Below are positions 49,815 to 58,657 of a stretch of 64,000 bases of DNA, one piece after another (the first letter of the stretch is position 1; each line of letters starts with the position of its first letter). The translations under genes and the position numbers were made by a program. The stretch is from Fimbriimonadaceae bacterium. Its GTDB lineage: Bacteria > Armatimonadota > Fimbriimonadia > Fimbriimonadales > Fimbriimonadaceae. The DNA is taken from the NCBI GenBank assembly GCA_019638795.1, contig JAHBTB010000005.1, forward strand, positions 1-64,000, given 5' to 3'. Below the pieces are notes generated by a model that was given only the letters and a program-made list of their open reading frames with translations, was not told the DNA's origin and did no database searches.

Positions 49815-50132
49815 ATGTATGCGATAGTCAAGACCGGTGGCAAACAGTACCGAGCCGAAAAGAACGAGCTCCTCATCGTCGAAAAGTTGGACGGTGAGCC
49901 GGGCACCTCGGTGGAGCTGGGCGAAGTCGTCATGCTCGTCGGCGACGGCAACGTCACCCTCGGCAGCCCCTTTGTGAAGGGCGCGAAGGTCAAGGCCAAG
50001 ATCGTCCGCCAGGGCAAGGCCAAGAAGATCAACGCGTTCAACTACAAACCGAAGAAGAACGAGCGGAAGCGGTGGGGCCACCGCCAACCGCAGACCCACC
50101 TCCTGGTGACCGACGTCGTCGGAGGCAAGTGA
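49815..50132 (+). CDS. rplU: Large ribosomal subunit protein bL21
   Basis: 105 residues, full length. [18 protein letters not shown] at the N-terminus and [28 protein letters not shown] at the end are the standard L21 signature. It binds 23S rRNA and sits next to L20 in the 50S subunit. rpmA follows after 4 nt, the near-universal order. GGAGG precedes the ATG. Confidence 0.98.
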   Translation: MYAIVKTGGKQYRAEKNELLIVEKLDGEPGTSVELGEVVMLVGDGNVTLGSPFVKGAKVKAKIVRQGKAKKINAFNYKPKKNERKRWGHRQPQTHLLVTDVVGGK

Positions 50133-50136
50133 GCTT

Positions 50137-50394
50137 ATGGCACATAAAAAAGGACAGGGTTCCACCCGTAACGGCCGCGATTCCAACTCCCAGCGGCTCG
50201 GCGTCAAGCGGTTCGGCGGCCAGGTCGTCAAGCCCGGCATGATCTTGGTCCGCCAGCGTGGCACCAAGTTCTATCCTGGCCCTGGCGTCGGCATTGGCAA
50301 CGACCACACCCTCTTCGCCCTGATCGACGGGCACGTGAAGTTTGAGGGCCCGAAGGACCGCCGCCGCATCGCCGTCTACGCCGACCAAGCCTAA
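50137..50394 (+). CDS. rpmA: Large ribosomal subunit protein bL27
   Basis: 85 residues. [24 protein letters not shown] is the typical start, followed by [22 protein letters not shown] and GHVKFEG. The N-terminus reaches the peptidyl-transferase center. No N-terminal cleavage extension of the Firmicutes type is present. The gene is followed by a 12-bp terminator hairpin. Confidence 0.98.
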   Translation: MAHKKGQGSTRNGRDSNSQRLGVKRFGGQVVKPGMILVRQRGTKFYPGPGVGIGNDHTLFALIDGHVKFEGPKDRRRIAVYADQA

Positions 50395-50446
50395 GACCGC
50401 TGAGGAACTAAGCCGGCTAGGCCTGAGCCCTTCGTCTCACCAAGTG

Positions 50447-50482
50447 GACGCCCCGGACCTGAAAGTCCGGGGCGTCTCTGTT
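50447..50482 (+). terminator. Terminator after rpmA
   Basis: 12-bp perfect stem GACGCCCCGGAC / GTCCGGGGCGTC with a CTGAAA loop, followed by TCTGTTG. Confidence 0.8.
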
Positions 50483-50504
50483 GCGGCCCGCCATCATCGC
50501 CGTC

Positions 50505-50960
50505 ATGGACCTCGGGACGGTCAAAGACGTCAGCATCGTCGTCGCGGGAGTCGTGGCGTTTGTCGGCTTTGTGGGCGGCATCGCCGAATATTGGCGGCGG
50601 AACCGGGAAATCCGGGCCGAGCACTTCATTGCGATGCGGCGACGGTTTCTCGAAACCCCTGCCTACAAGGAGATCCTCGACCAAATCGTCTCCGGCGACC
50701 CTGCCCTGGGCCAACGGTCGATCCAGGAACGACGCAACTTCATCGGGTTTCTAGAGGAGATCGGGCTGATGATCGACTCACGCTTGATCCAGGCCCAAGT
50801 CGCCTACTACATGTTTGGCCACTACGTGCGCCTCGCCGACGGCTCGGAACACCTCTGGACCGACCTCGACAAGGGTGGCGAATACTGGGCGGTGTTCCGG
50901 CGCCTGGCCGCACAAGTCAAGGCACACAGCAGCAACCGACCGGACCGGTTCCGGTTCTAG
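50505..50960 (+). CDS. Hypothetical protein with one membrane segment
   Basis: 151 residues from ATG 50505. A membrane helix (VSIVVAGVVAFVGFVGGIA) is followed by an amphipathic cytosolic domain: EYWRRNREIRAEHFIAMRRRFLETPAYKEIL, SIQERRNFIGFLEEIGLMIDSRLI and QAQVAYYMFGHYVRL. This resembles the small DUF4760-like helical proteins, but the match is by eye and weak. The start lies just after the rpmA terminator. No partner genes point to a role. Confidence 0.72.
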   Translation: MDLGTVKDVSIVVAGVVAFVGFVGGIAEYWRRNREIRAEHFIAMRRRFLETPAYKEILDQIVSGDPALGQRSIQERRNFIGFLEEIGLMIDSRLIQAQVAYYMFGHYVRLADGSEHLWTDLDKGGEYWAVFRRLAAQVKAHSSNRPDRFRF

Positions 50961-50966
50961 GCCCAA

Positions 50967-51935
50967 CTAGACCAGGCCGGCGCGAAGCAGGTCTTTGAGC
51001 ATCAACAGGCCGACGACGCGACCCGAGCGGTCGACGACCGGCATCTCGCCGATCTTCTTGGGATGGTTCTCGAAGGCTTCAAGGGCCTCAAACGCAAGGA
51101 TGTCCGGCTCGCACGTCGCCACGCCGCGCGTGCAGGCCTCACCTGCGGTCCCGTCCAGTTTCCCGTCGTGGGTCGTCAGCCATCGCCGCAGGTCACCGTC
51201 CGACATGTAGCCGACCAGTCCACCGGAGTCGTCCACGACCACGACACCGCCCGCCCCGGCCCGTCCAATGGCTTGGAGACAGTCCATCAGCGACGTCGCG
51301 GGCGGGACGGCCGGAAGTTCGGCCCCCGTCCGCATGACGTCGGCCACCGTCAGGGTCAACCTCCTCCCTAGGGCGCCGGCGGGGTGGAACCGGGCGAAGT
51401 CGGTCGCCCCGAAGCCGCGGGCCTCCATCACCGCCACTGCCAAGGCGTCGCTGACCGCCAGCATCACCGTCGTGGAGGTCGTCGGGGCCAGGTTGTTAGG
51501 GCAGGCTTCCTTAGTGACCGACAGGTCCAAGGTCAAGTCGGCGAGGCGCGCCGTGGTGCTCGCGGGCCGGCCCGTCATCGCGACGGTCCGGGCACCGATC
51601 GCCTTGAACGACGGAAAGAGCCGCACGACCTCGTCGGTCTCTCCACTGTAGGTGTACACCAGAACGACGTCCTCGTCCCTGACCATGCCGAGGTCACCAT
51701 GTACCGCCTCGGCAGCGTGAAGGAAGAACGACGGCGTGCCCGTCGAGGCGAACGTCGCCGCCGCCTTCTCGGCGATGTGACCGCTCTTCCCCACGCCACA
51801 GGTCACCACCCTGCCCCGGCACCCCAACAGGAGACCCACCGCGTCCTCAAAGGCACCGTCCAAGCGTTGGGACAGGGCCTGGATGGCTTCCGCCTCCTCC
51901 CTCATGACCCGCCGGACTGCCTCAAGGACGCTCAT
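50967..51935 (-). CDS. kdsD: KpsF/GutQ-family sugar-phosphate isomerase (SIS + CBS)
   Basis: 322 residues. The SIS domain has VVTCGVGKSGHIAEKAAATFASTGTPSFFLHAAEAVHGDLGM-type motifs (active-site His and Glu) and VLVYTYSGETDEV; two CBS domains follow (VADVMRTGAELPAVPP, VGYMSDGDLRRWL and GVVGLLMLKDLLRAG-like end). Such enzymes interconvert ribulose-5-phosphate and arabinose-5-phosphate for Kdo synthesis in lipopolysaccharide. ATG at 51935 overlaps the TGA of the arginase gene. The gene symbol rests on domain order; other family members isomerise other sugars. Confidence 0.88.
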   Translation of the reverse strand: MSVLEAVRRVMREEAEAIQALSQRLDGAFEDAVGLLLGCRGRVVTCGVGKSGHIAEKAAATFASTGTPSFFLHAAEAVHGDLGMVRDEDVVLVYTYSGETDEVVRLFPSFKAIGARTVAMTGRPASTTARLADLTLDLSVTKEACPNNLAPTTSTTVMLAVSDALAVAVMEARGFGATDFARFHPAGALGRRLTLTVADVMRTGAELPAVPPATSLMDCLQAIGRAGAGGVVVVDDSGGLVGYMSDGDLRRWLTTHDGKLDGTAGEACTRGVATCEPDILAFEALEAFENHPKKIGEMPVVDRSGRVVGLLMLKDLLRAGLV

Positions 51936-52912
51936 AGGGTCTTCTTGTGCATGATCGACTTGCCGAACAGGCTGCTCGCCCATTCGATGGCGACCCGCGC
52001 CGTCTCGCCCCGGTTGTCGTGGAGGGGGTTGACCTCGACAAGGTCGACACCCACGATCTGGAACGGCCCGCCCTCCGTGAAGCCGATTTCGTGGAGGGTC
52101 TCGGCCAAAAGGTGCCCTTCCCGGTACGTGAGGCCGCCACGCACGGCCGTCCCCGTCCCCGGCGCGAACACCGGGTCCAGGGCGTCGACGTCAAAGCTGA
52201 TCCACAGCTTTTTCGCCCCCGTGCTGGCCGTCCAATCGGCCAAAGCCTTGATCGCCCCCGGTGCGGTGAGCCGGTCGACGTCTTGCATGGTCAGGACCAG
52301 GGATCCCGGCATGCCCTGCTGGTTGCGCACCTCGCCCTCGTCCACGTCGCGCAGACCGATCCACGCCACATTGCTCCGTCGGAGCCCCGGACGGGGCACG
52401 ACGTCGGAGAGAATCTCGCTCCAGGCTTCGGTCAGCGCGTTCGACCACTTCTCCGTCCGACCGTAATGCATGCCGGGGGCGAGCATGGTCAACGCCGCCA
52501 AGGGCATGCCGTGCATGTTGCCCGAGGGTGTCGTGTCGGGGGTGTTCAAATCCATGTGGGCGTCGATCCAGACCACGGCCAGATCGTCTCCATAGACGTC
52601 CAAGGCTCCGGAGACCGTCCCGATGGCAAGACTATGGTCACCTCCCATGACGACGGGGAGATGGCCCTTCTTAAGGCTGCCTGCCACCGTCTTCCGAAGG
52701 GCCTTGTACGCGCTGATACCCTCGGCGTACCGTTTGGACAGGCGTTGGGGCACCTCTTGCGAAATCGGGAAGGCGTCACCCAAGTCGTTGACAGACGCCC
52801 CCAAGTCTTTCAGGGCTTGGGAGAACCCCAAAAGGCGCATGGCCCACGGGCCGATCCGACTGCCCAGCATCGGACCCGACAGGTCGTAGGGTGCGCCGAT
52901 GAGGTCGATCAT
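51932..52912 (-). CDS. rocF: Arginase-family hydrolase
   Basis: 326 residues with the full Mn2 site: GGDHSLAIGT (His), VVWIDAHMDLNTP (Asp-His-Asp) and WISFDVDALDPVFAPGTGTAV (Asp-x-Asp). SGNMHGMPLA matches the arginase substrate loop; GLTYREGHLLAE is in the expected place. Arginase splits arginine into ornithine and urea; agmatinase or formimidoylglutamase cannot be ruled out but the loop favours arginase. It is the first gene of a two-gene unit with the KdsD-like isomerase and is divergent from pdxT with a 69-bp gap. Confidence 0.9.
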   Translation of the reverse strand: MIDLIGAPYDLSGPMLGSRIGPWAMRLLGFSQALKDLGASVNDLGDAFPISQEVPQRLSKRYAEGISAYKALRKTVAGSLKKGHLPVVMGGDHSLAIGTVSGALDVYGDDLAVVWIDAHMDLNTPDTTPSGNMHGMPLAALTMLAPGMHYGRTEKWSNALTEAWSEILSDVVPRPGLRRSNVAWIGLRDVDEGEVRNQQGMPGSLVLTMQDVDRLTAPGAIKALADWTASTGAKKLWISFDVDALDPVFAPGTGTAVRGGLTYREGHLLAETLHEIGFTEGGPFQIVGVDLVEVNPLHDNRGETARVAIEWASSLFGKSIMHKKTL

Positions 52913-52981
52913 CTGGTCATTGTACTAGCCACGGCCCCGTGGTCCCTTGAGTTCACCGCCACCGCCGTAGAATCCCCTGTC

Positions 52982-53551
52982 ATGGACCTGGTCGGCGTTG
53001 TGGGAGTTCAGGGCGACTTTGACAAGCACCTCGACGCGTTCCGCCGCGCCGGCGTCCCGCCGGAGGCCCTCCGGCTGGTCAAAACCCCCGCGCACCTCGA
53101 AGGTGTCCGTCGTGTCGTCGTTCCCGGTGGGGAGAGCACGACGGTCGGCATGCTCATGGACCGGTTCGGTCTCGGCTCTGCACTGATCGACTTCGCCCGC
53201 CAAGGACGGCCCGTCTGGGGCACATGCATGGGCATGATCCTCATGGCCGACCGAGTCGAGGGTCGCCAGCAGTACAGTTTGGGCCTCCTCGACGTCACCG
53301 TCCGCCGCAACGCCTTCGGTGCGCAAGTGCACAGCTTCGAAGACGAAGTCCACCTGGAACCTCTCGGGAGGACCGTCACCGGCGTCTTCATCCGCGCTCC
53401 GATCGTCGTCGAGCACGGTCCCAGCGTCGATGTCGTCGGCCTGTACGACGGCAAGGTCGTCGCGGTCAAGCAAGGCAACCTCGTCGGGACGTCCTTCCAC
53501 CCAGAGCTGACCGACGACACTGGCCTCCACGAATGGTTCTTGGGCCTTTGA
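52982..53551 (+). CDS. pdxT: Pyridoxal 5'-phosphate synthase glutaminase subunit
   Basis: 189 residues. VGVVGVQGDFDKHLDAF opens it; VVVPGGESTTVGMLM, the nucleophile Cys82 in WGTCMGMILMA, and the His-Glu pair in GTSFHPELTDD complete the class I glutaminase triad. It frees ammonia from glutamine for the PdxS synthase in vitamin B6 synthesis. pdxS is not in this window, although the two are often adjacent. Longer in-frame starts run antisense to the arginase gene and are rejected. A strong two-way hairpin follows. Confidence 0.94.
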   Translation: MDLVGVVGVQGDFDKHLDAFRRAGVPPEALRLVKTPAHLEGVRRVVVPGGESTTVGMLMDRFGLGSALIDFARQGRPVWGTCMGMILMADRVEGRQQYSLGLLDVTVRRNAFGAQVHSFEDEVHLEPLGRTVTGVFIRAPIVVEHGPSVDVVGLYDGKVVAVKQGNLVGTSFHPELTDDTGLHEWFLGL

Positions 53552-53600
53552 AAAAAAGGGGCCCCGCTCAGAGGGCGATGAGACGGGGCTTTGGTTTTGG
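53551..53600. terminator. Bidirectional terminator between pdxT and ribD operon
   Basis: Stem GCCCCG / CGGGGC with a purine-rich loop. AAAAAAA on the left serves as the T-tract for the minus-strand operon and TTTGGTTTT on the right as that for pdxT. Confidence 0.75.
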
Positions 53601-53686
53601 GGGAGGAAGAAAACCTTTTCTCTTGGCTGTCCGGTTTGACGAAAGGGCGCCCCGGCTTGTTCCCTGACTTGTAAGAAGTCCCTCGG

Positions 53687-54718
53687 TCACGTTGCGAGGG
53701 CTCGATATGACAGGTGGACGTCTGGACCGACCTGGGCCACCGCGTCGAGCACCAAGCGTTCTGTCCAACCCTCCATGGGGCCATAAGGCGGCAACCACGG
53801 GATGCCGGCACCGAACAGTTTGGGAGCCACAAAGAGTTCGAGTCGGTCGACAAGCCCGGCCTCGATGAATGTCCGGATCGTACGCCCGCCCCCCTCCACG
53901 AGGAGTCCCGTCAGCCCCCGCTCCGCCATGAGTTCCATCAGTGAGCCTAGGCCGTAGGGGTCAAGCACGGTCTGCCCTGGCTGGGTGGCCTCGGCAACGC
54001 ACCACCATGTCTCTCCTGGCTGGGAAAAGACATGCTCCCGGCCGGTCAGCCGCGAGTTCGGGTCAAGGACGATCCGGAGCGGTTGGTTGACGACGCCCGG
54101 GATGCGGGCGGTCAAGGACGGGTTGTCGGTGTGGACGGTCCGCCAGCCCACCAGGACTGCCCCGCACTCGGCCCTCAGTCGATGCCCGACCAACCGCGCC
54201 GCGTCGCTGGTGATCCAACGGCTCCGGCCGTCAGGCCAAGCCGTACAGCCGTCAAGGGTCACCGCGGCCTTGATGACAATGTACGGCCTTCCTCGACGCA
54301 TCGCGGTCAAAAAGGGCTCGTTGACCTTTTCCGCCTCGGCCGCGCCCACCCCGAACTCGACTTCGATCCCGGCCTGGCGAAGGGTCGCGTTGCCGCCGGC
54401 CGCCAAGGGGTTGGGGTCGGCGACTGCGACGACCACCCGGCGGATCCCGGCCCGGACAAGGGCTTCAGAGCACGGCGGCGTGCGTCCGTGGTGGTTGCAC
54501 GGCTCCAGCGTGACGTATGCTGTCGCGCCGTCTGCCTTGTCACCGGCCGCCTGGAGGGCGACGACCTCGGCATGCGGACCTCCCGCGTGGTCATGGAACC
54601 CCTCACCGACCACGGCACCGTCTTTGACGACGACGCAGCCGACCCTGGGGTTCGGCGCGGGCCAGCCTAGACCGGCCAACGCGACAGCCCGGGTCATAAA
54701 GGTCTCGTCAGCGGTCAT
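53687..54718 (-). CDS. ribD: Bifunctional riboflavin deaminase-reductase RibD
   Basis: 343 residues. The deaminase domain has zinc ligands His49 in GGPHAEVVAL and Cys74/Cys83 in LEPCNHHGRTPPC, with Glu51 as acid. The reductase domain begins at PYIVIKAAVTLDG and includes WITSDAARLVGHRLRAE, RTVHTDNPSLTAR and LLVEGGGRTIRTFI. It carries out two early steps of riboflavin synthesis. No FMN riboswitch precedes it; it is the last gene of the aroK operon and overlaps the small membrane-protein gene by 4 nt. Confidence 0.95.
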   Translation of the reverse strand: MTADETFMTRAVALAGLGWPAPNPRVGCVVVKDGAVVGEGFHDHAGGPHAEVVALQAAGDKADGATAYVTLEPCNHHGRTPPCSEALVRAGIRRVVVAVADPNPLAAGGNATLRQAGIEVEFGVGAAEAEKVNEPFLTAMRRGRPYIVIKAAVTLDGCTAWPDGRSRWITSDAARLVGHRLRAECGAVLVGWRTVHTDNPSLTARIPGVVNQPLRIVLDPNSRLTGREHVFSQPGETWWCVAEATQPGQTVLDPYGLGSLMELMAERGLTGLLVEGGGRTIRTFIEAGLVDRLELFVAPKLFGAGIPWLPPYGPMEGWTERLVLDAVAQVGPDVHLSYRALAT

Positions 54719-55005
54719 TCTTCCTTCTTTCGATGGTCAGCCGACGTCGCCTCAAGCAAAGTCCGAAGGTTGTCGGCCCGTTCCTTCGTCATGTCTCGGC
54801 GGACCTGGCGTATTGTGAAGATCGCGCTGAGGGCCACCGCGACCCAGATACAGACCGACAGCATGACATAGGTGCCGAACCGGACGACGTACTGCTTCAT
54901 CTCGGGCGATCCGGCCGGAGGACGGTGCCCCGCAACCAATGGCCATGCCAAGAGGAACAATATCCCGGTGACCAAGAGGACCGTGGTCGTGACTCTTAGG
55001 CGCAT
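54715..55005 (-). CDS. Small membrane protein between rpe and ribD
   Basis: 96 residues with two membrane segments (VTTTVLLVTGILFLLAWPLVAG and YVVRFGTYVMLSVCIWVAVALSAI) and a charged cytosolic tail (RQVRRDMTKERADNLRTLLEA, DHRKKEE). The ATG at 55005 overlaps the rpe end by 10 nt and its stop overlaps ribD by 4 nt, so it is coupled within the operon. No family recognised; a long frame from further upstream is a reading of rpe in another phase. Confidence 0.7.
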   Translation of the reverse strand: MRLRVTTTVLLVTGILFLLAWPLVAGHRPPAGSPEMKQYVVRFGTYVMLSVCIWVAVALSAIFTIRQVRRDMTKERADNLRTLLEATSADHRKKEE

Positions 55006-55634
55006 GCTTCTCGAAGGGCGCGCATGTTGGCGGCGATGTCGCCGTGCTTGGTGACAAAGCTCCCGGCGACAAAGTCGGTGGCACCTGCGTCGTGGAGCCG
55101 TCGGGCGGTGCCGGGATCGACGCCGCCGTCCACCTGGATGCGGACATCGGGCCGCATCCGCCGTACCGTCCGGACCTTCTCGACACACGACTCGACCAAA
55201 GCCTGGCCGCCCCAGCCCGGGTTGACCGTCATGACGAGCACCAAGTCGACGTCGTGGACCAAGGCTTCGAGCACGGAGGCCGAGGTGCCCGGGTTGACGG
55301 CGACGCCCGCCTCCACGCCGGCGTGGCGCAGGCTCTGGGCCAAACGGTGGGCGTGGGCGGTGGCTTCGGCATGGAAGGTGATCCGGCGGCAACCGGCGGC
55401 GACGAAGGCATCGAAATGCCGTTCGGGGGTCTCGGTCATCAAATGGGCTTCGAGCGGTGTCGGGCCCAGCTTGGCCAGCGACGAGGCGAGGTCGGCGCCG
55501 AACGTGATCGGCGGGACGAACTGTCCGTCCATGACGTCAAGGTGGATGTAGTCCGCCCCCGCCTCCATCATCTGACGGACGGGAGTGGCGAAGTCAGAGG
55601 GGTCGCAACTCAGGATAGAGGGACATAACACCAT
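54996..55634 (-). CDS. rpe: Ribulose-phosphate 3-epimerase
   Basis: 212 residues. LCPSILSCDPSDF, HLDVMDGQFVPPITFG (metal His and Asp), LEAHLMTETPERH, ITFHAEAT and VLVMTVNPGWGGQALVES, then VDGGVDPGTARRL and ADFVAGSF-like end, are the complete family set. The enzyme interconverts ribulose- and xylulose-5-phosphate in the pentose phosphate route, supplying precursors for both the shikimate and riboflavin steps coded in the same operon. ATG at 55634 lies 4 nt after the kinase-like gene's stop. Confidence 0.95.
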   Translation of the reverse strand: MVLCPSILSCDPSDFATPVRQMMEAGADYIHLDVMDGQFVPPITFGADLASSLAKLGPTPLEAHLMTETPERHFDAFVAAGCRRITFHAEATAHAHRLAQSLRHAGVEAGVAVNPGTSASVLEALVHDVDLVLVMTVNPGWGGQALVESCVEKVRTVRRMRPDVRIQVDGGVDPGTARRLHDAGATDFVAGSFVTKHGDIAANMRALREACA

Positions 55635-55638
55635 TGGC

Positions 55639-57414
55639 TTACTCTCCCTCGGGGATTGGGTCGCCGTCATTGTCCGCCGGTGGGGCGTCCTCGTCGTTCC
55701 GCTTTGACTCATGGCCGGGTTTGGGGGGACGGACGGTCTTGACGAGCACGTTGTCGTAGAACACCTTGAACTCCACATTCTCGCCGTAGGCCCGCTGAGA
55801 GACTTTGAACGAGTCGTTGGGTTGGTGGGTGTCCTCATGGACCGTCCGGTTGCCCTTAGCGTCGCTCAAGTCGACGCGGACCACCACGGGGTCCGGAGTG
55901 TTCTTGACGACTACGGTGAGCGTATACCGTTCCGACACCTCCGGCCGGTCGTCACGGTCGCCGTTGGCGACACGGAGCTTGACCCGACTGTAGCGCGGCA
56001 CCTTCTCCTCGGCTTCTGGCGTCTGCCCGACGACAAAGTCCCGCTTAAAGTCGTTGCTGGCGACGTACTCGATCTGGTCGGAGACGTCCAGGTTGATCGC
56101 CTTGAGCAAGTCCTTGCACTCGGCCACCGTCTTACCCTTCAGCGAGGGCACGGTGACGAACTTACTGCCCGAACTGACGACGGCCTCGACATAGCTGTGC
56201 TCCAGGACGTCCTCACCGGCCGTGGGCGACTGCCCCACGATCACCCCCTCGCCATACTTTTCGCTCATTTCCTTGCGCGAAACCCGCAATTTGAGGCCCA
56301 TCTTCTGGAGGTCTTGCATCGCCTCAAGCTGCGACTTGCCCACCAGGTTCGGGGTCGGGAAGGCCTTGGGCTTTTGGACGTTGAAGTAGAACCAAGCCGC
56401 CAAGACCATGACGGCGGCGCCCACCGCCACGTAAGCGATACCCTGGAGCCAGCCGGGGACTCCGTCGGAACGGTTTCTCTTCTTGGGCACGTCGTTGTCT
56501 TTCCTTGGGTTGGCCACGTTCAGTTCGGGGACGACCGTGTCCGTCCGGTGGGCTTCGGCAGGCTGCAGGGGCCACGTCAGGGGCTTGCCGAAGCGCAGGG
56601 CCTCCGCCAGTAGGCGGAGGTCACGGAGCATCTCTTCCACCGTGCGGTAGCGGCCCGACGGCTCCTTGGCCATCGCCTTTTCGACAATCTTGTCGAGGGG
56701 CATCGGCACCGAGTTGGTGACCTGCCTGAGACTCTGGTACGGGGCGGTTGCATGCTTCACTGCCACGACGCTAGGCGTCTCCCCGGTGTAGGGTAGCCGG
56801 CCGGTCAAGAGTTGCCAGAGCAGGACGCCGATGGCGTAAATGTCGCTTTGGAAGGTCGGCATCGCCCCTGCCGTCACCTCGGGAGCCAGGTACGGTGCCA
56901 TCGCCCGCAGCGCCGCCACCGCGGCCCGCGAACTGTTGCCATAGGCTCGCCATAGGCCTGGCACCGTGACCTTGATGCTGTCGGCGGAAGTCGCCAAGAC
57001 GGTCTTGGCCGAGATGTCACCATGGACGATGCCTGCCGCATGCAAGGCCGACACGGCTTCGGCCACTTCGACGACGGTGTTGACCGACACCGCGACGCTA
57101 AACCCGGACAGCCGCTTGATCCGGTCTTCCAGGCTTGTGCCCGAAGTGTGTTCGGAGAGGATGAAGCTACGGCCTTGATCGCTCAGCACGCCGAGCATCT
57201 GCTCCAGGTTGGGGTGGTTCACCCGGCCGACTTCTTCGACCACTGCACGGATCTCGGGCAAAAAGCCGGGCTCAAGAGCGACCTCGGGGCGTAAAACACG
57301 CAGGGTGAGATCCTTAGAGGTCAGTTTCTCCTTGGCCTTGAACGACTCATAGATCGGACCACTGTCCGTCTCTTCGACCAACTCGTACCGACCGGAGAAG
57401 ACCTGGCCGATCAC
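55639..57414 (-). CDS. PASTA-domain protein kinase-like protein, probable pseudokinase
   Basis: 591 residues: a PknB-type kinase fold (1-275), a linker, one membrane helix (IAYVAVGAAVMVLAAWFYF), two extracellular PASTA domains (TPNLVGKSQLEAMQDLQKMG and VPSLKGKTVAECKDLLKAI) and an acidic tail. The fold keeps the helix-C Glu54, HGD with Asp133, YLAPEV and SDIYAIGVLLWQLLTG, but key residues are gone: VAIK Lys is Arg39, the loop Asn is Thr138, DFG is VPG (Asp to Val151), and the glycine loop is not conserved. It is therefore unlikely to be a normal kinase. PASTA domains bind muropeptides, so it may be a wall sensor that acts by contact. Inside the aroK operon. Confidence 0.9.
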   Translation of the reverse strand: MIGQVFSGRYELVEETDSGPIYESFKAKEKLTSKDLTLRVLRPEVALEPGFLPEIRAVVEEVGRVNHPNLEQMLGVLSDQGRSFILSEHTSGTSLEDRIKRLSGFSVAVSVNTVVEVAEAVSALHAAGIVHGDISAKTVLATSADSIKVTVPGLWRAYGNSSRAAVAALRAMAPYLAPEVTAGAMPTFQSDIYAIGVLLWQLLTGRLPYTGETPSVVAVKHATAPYQSLRQVTNSVPMPLDKIVEKAMAKEPSGRYRTVEEMLRDLRLLAEALRFGKPLTWPLQPAEAHRTDTVVPELNVANPRKDNDVPKKRNRSDGVPGWLQGIAYVAVGAAVMVLAAWFYFNVQKPKAFPTPNLVGKSQLEAMQDLQKMGLKLRVSRKEMSEKYGEGVIVGQSPTAGEDVLEHSYVEAVVSSGSKFVTVPSLKGKTVAECKDLLKAINLDVSDQIEYVASNDFKRDFVVGQTPEAEEKVPRYSRVKLRVANGDRDDRPEVSERYTLTVVVKNTPDPVVVRVDLSDAKGNRTVHEDTHQPNDSFKVSQRAYGENVEFKVFYDNVLVKTVRPPKPGHESKRNDEDAPPADNDGDPIPEGE

Positions 57415-57632
57415 CGAGGCTCCTCCTCCCCAGGTTCGCCGGGGACAAAGGCGAGGACGACCGCCGCGGCGAGCAGGGCGAGGGCGAGCCAGGGCACCGA
57501 CGACCCGTCAAGGGCACGGACGTACTTGCCCGGGTCTCCCTCGGGATCCAGGGCGAGCTTGACGCTGAAAAAGTACCCCCCAGCCATCAAGGCCGCGCCG
57601 GCCCAACCGACCACCGCCCGCACCGTTTTCAT
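57411..57632 (-). CDS. Small membrane protein between aroB and PASTA gene
   Basis: 73 residues: two membrane segments (VVGWAGAALMAGGYFFSVKLAL and WLALALLAAAVVLAFVPG) joined by a short loop, with an acidic end GEEEPR. It overlaps aroB by 4 nt and the PASTA gene by 4 nt. No family recognised. A partner of the PASTA membrane protein is possible given strict coupling, but this is inference from position. Confidence 0.7.
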   Translation of the reverse strand: MKTVRAVVGWAGAALMAGGYFFSVKLALDPEGDPGKYVRALDGSSVPWLALALLAAAVVLAFVPGEPGEEEPR

Positions 57633-58657
57633 TGCCTAGACTCTAAGACGGTCAGCACGGTCCGTTCGTCGACACCGTGCGTCAACTGACAGGCCCCAAG
57701 GCCGGTGAGCAGGCTCATGCTCAGGCCTTCGCCGCGAGCCTTCTTATCGAGCTTCATCGCCTGGACCACCGCCTGTGGTTCCACGCTGAAGGGCATGTGG
57801 GTCGGGAGTCCCTGGCTGTCCAGACCCAGACGGACCTCTTCGGCGACGCCGGGGGGTGTGATCCCGACCGCTTCGCCGACGAGACACTCCAGGTACATAC
57901 CGACTGCGACCGCCTCGCCATGGAGCATGCCTTCATAGCCAAGTTCCCGCTCTAGGGCATGGCCAATGGTGTGGCCAAAGTTGAGGGTCGCCCGCAAACC
58001 GTTGGTCTCGAACTCGTCGGCTTGGACAATGTCCGCCTTGACCTGGAGGCTGCTCTGGATAATGTCGGCCATTCGCGCGTCGCCTGGCTCGATGGGTCGG
58101 TGACGGAGGGTGCCCATGAGCAGTTGGTCGGCGATGAAGGCGTGTTTCCAGATTTCCGCCGTGCCATTGGTGAGCTGCCGTTCGGGAAGAGTGTCCAAGA
58201 ACTCGACGGCAATCCGCACTTGGTTCGGCGCGTAGAACGCTCCGGCGAGGTTCTTGCCTTCCGGAAGGTCGATGCCGACCTTGCCGCCGATCGAACTGTC
58301 GACCATGGCAAGGAGGGTGGTCGGCACCTGCAGGAACCCGACGCCGCGCATGTACGTCGCGGCGACGAAGCCGGCGAGGTCCCCGACTACGCCGCCACCC
58401 AAAGCAACGATACGGCCGTTTCGTCGGAGGCCGGACTTGGCGACGCTACTCAGAAGGTCGGTGTAGATGGCGGGTGACTTGCTCGATTCGCCCGACGGGA
58501 CGACCGCCACGCGGTGGTCGTCCAGGGGGAACGGCCCGTAGTGGGCCGCCACCATCGTGTCGGTGATGAGGAAGTCGTCCGGGCCAAGGTCAATCAGGCT
58601 CTCGACAATGCCACCGAAGACGATGTCATAGGAACCGCTGGAGTGACGGATGGTCAC
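57629..58657 (-). CDS. aroB: 3-dehydroquinate synthase
   Basis: 342 residues. VALGGGVVGDLAGFVAATYMRG binds NAD and the phosphate; FLQVPTTLLAMVDSSIGGKVGIDLPEGKN and the zinc-site region LNFGHTIGHALE and HGEAVAVGMYLE are intact. It turns DAHP into 3-dehydroquinate, step two of aromatic synthesis. It overlaps aroK by 4 nt. The C-terminal part LDKKARGEGLSMSLLTGLG is also typical. Confidence 0.96.
   Translation of the reverse strand: MTIRHSSGSYDIVFGGIVESLIDLGPDDFLITDTMVAAHYGPFPLDDHRVAVVPSGESSKSPAIYTDLLSSVAKSGLRRNGRIVALGGGVVGDLAGFVAATYMRGVGFLQVPTTLLAMVDSSIGGKVGIDLPEGKNLAGAFYAPNQVRIAVEFLDTLPERQLTNGTAEIWKHAFIADQLLMGTLRHRPIEPGDARMADIIQSSLQVKADIVQADEFETNGLRATLNFGHTIGHALERELGYEGMLHGEAVAVGMYLECLVGEAVGITPPGVAEEVRLGLDSQGLPTHMPFSVEPQAVVQAMKLDKKARGEGLSMSLLTGLGACQLTHGVDERTVLTVLESRQ

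Noticed and set aside
54719-55000. FMN riboswitch for ribD
   Set aside because: The upstream sequence codes the small membrane protein and rpe; no aptamer stem pattern fits.
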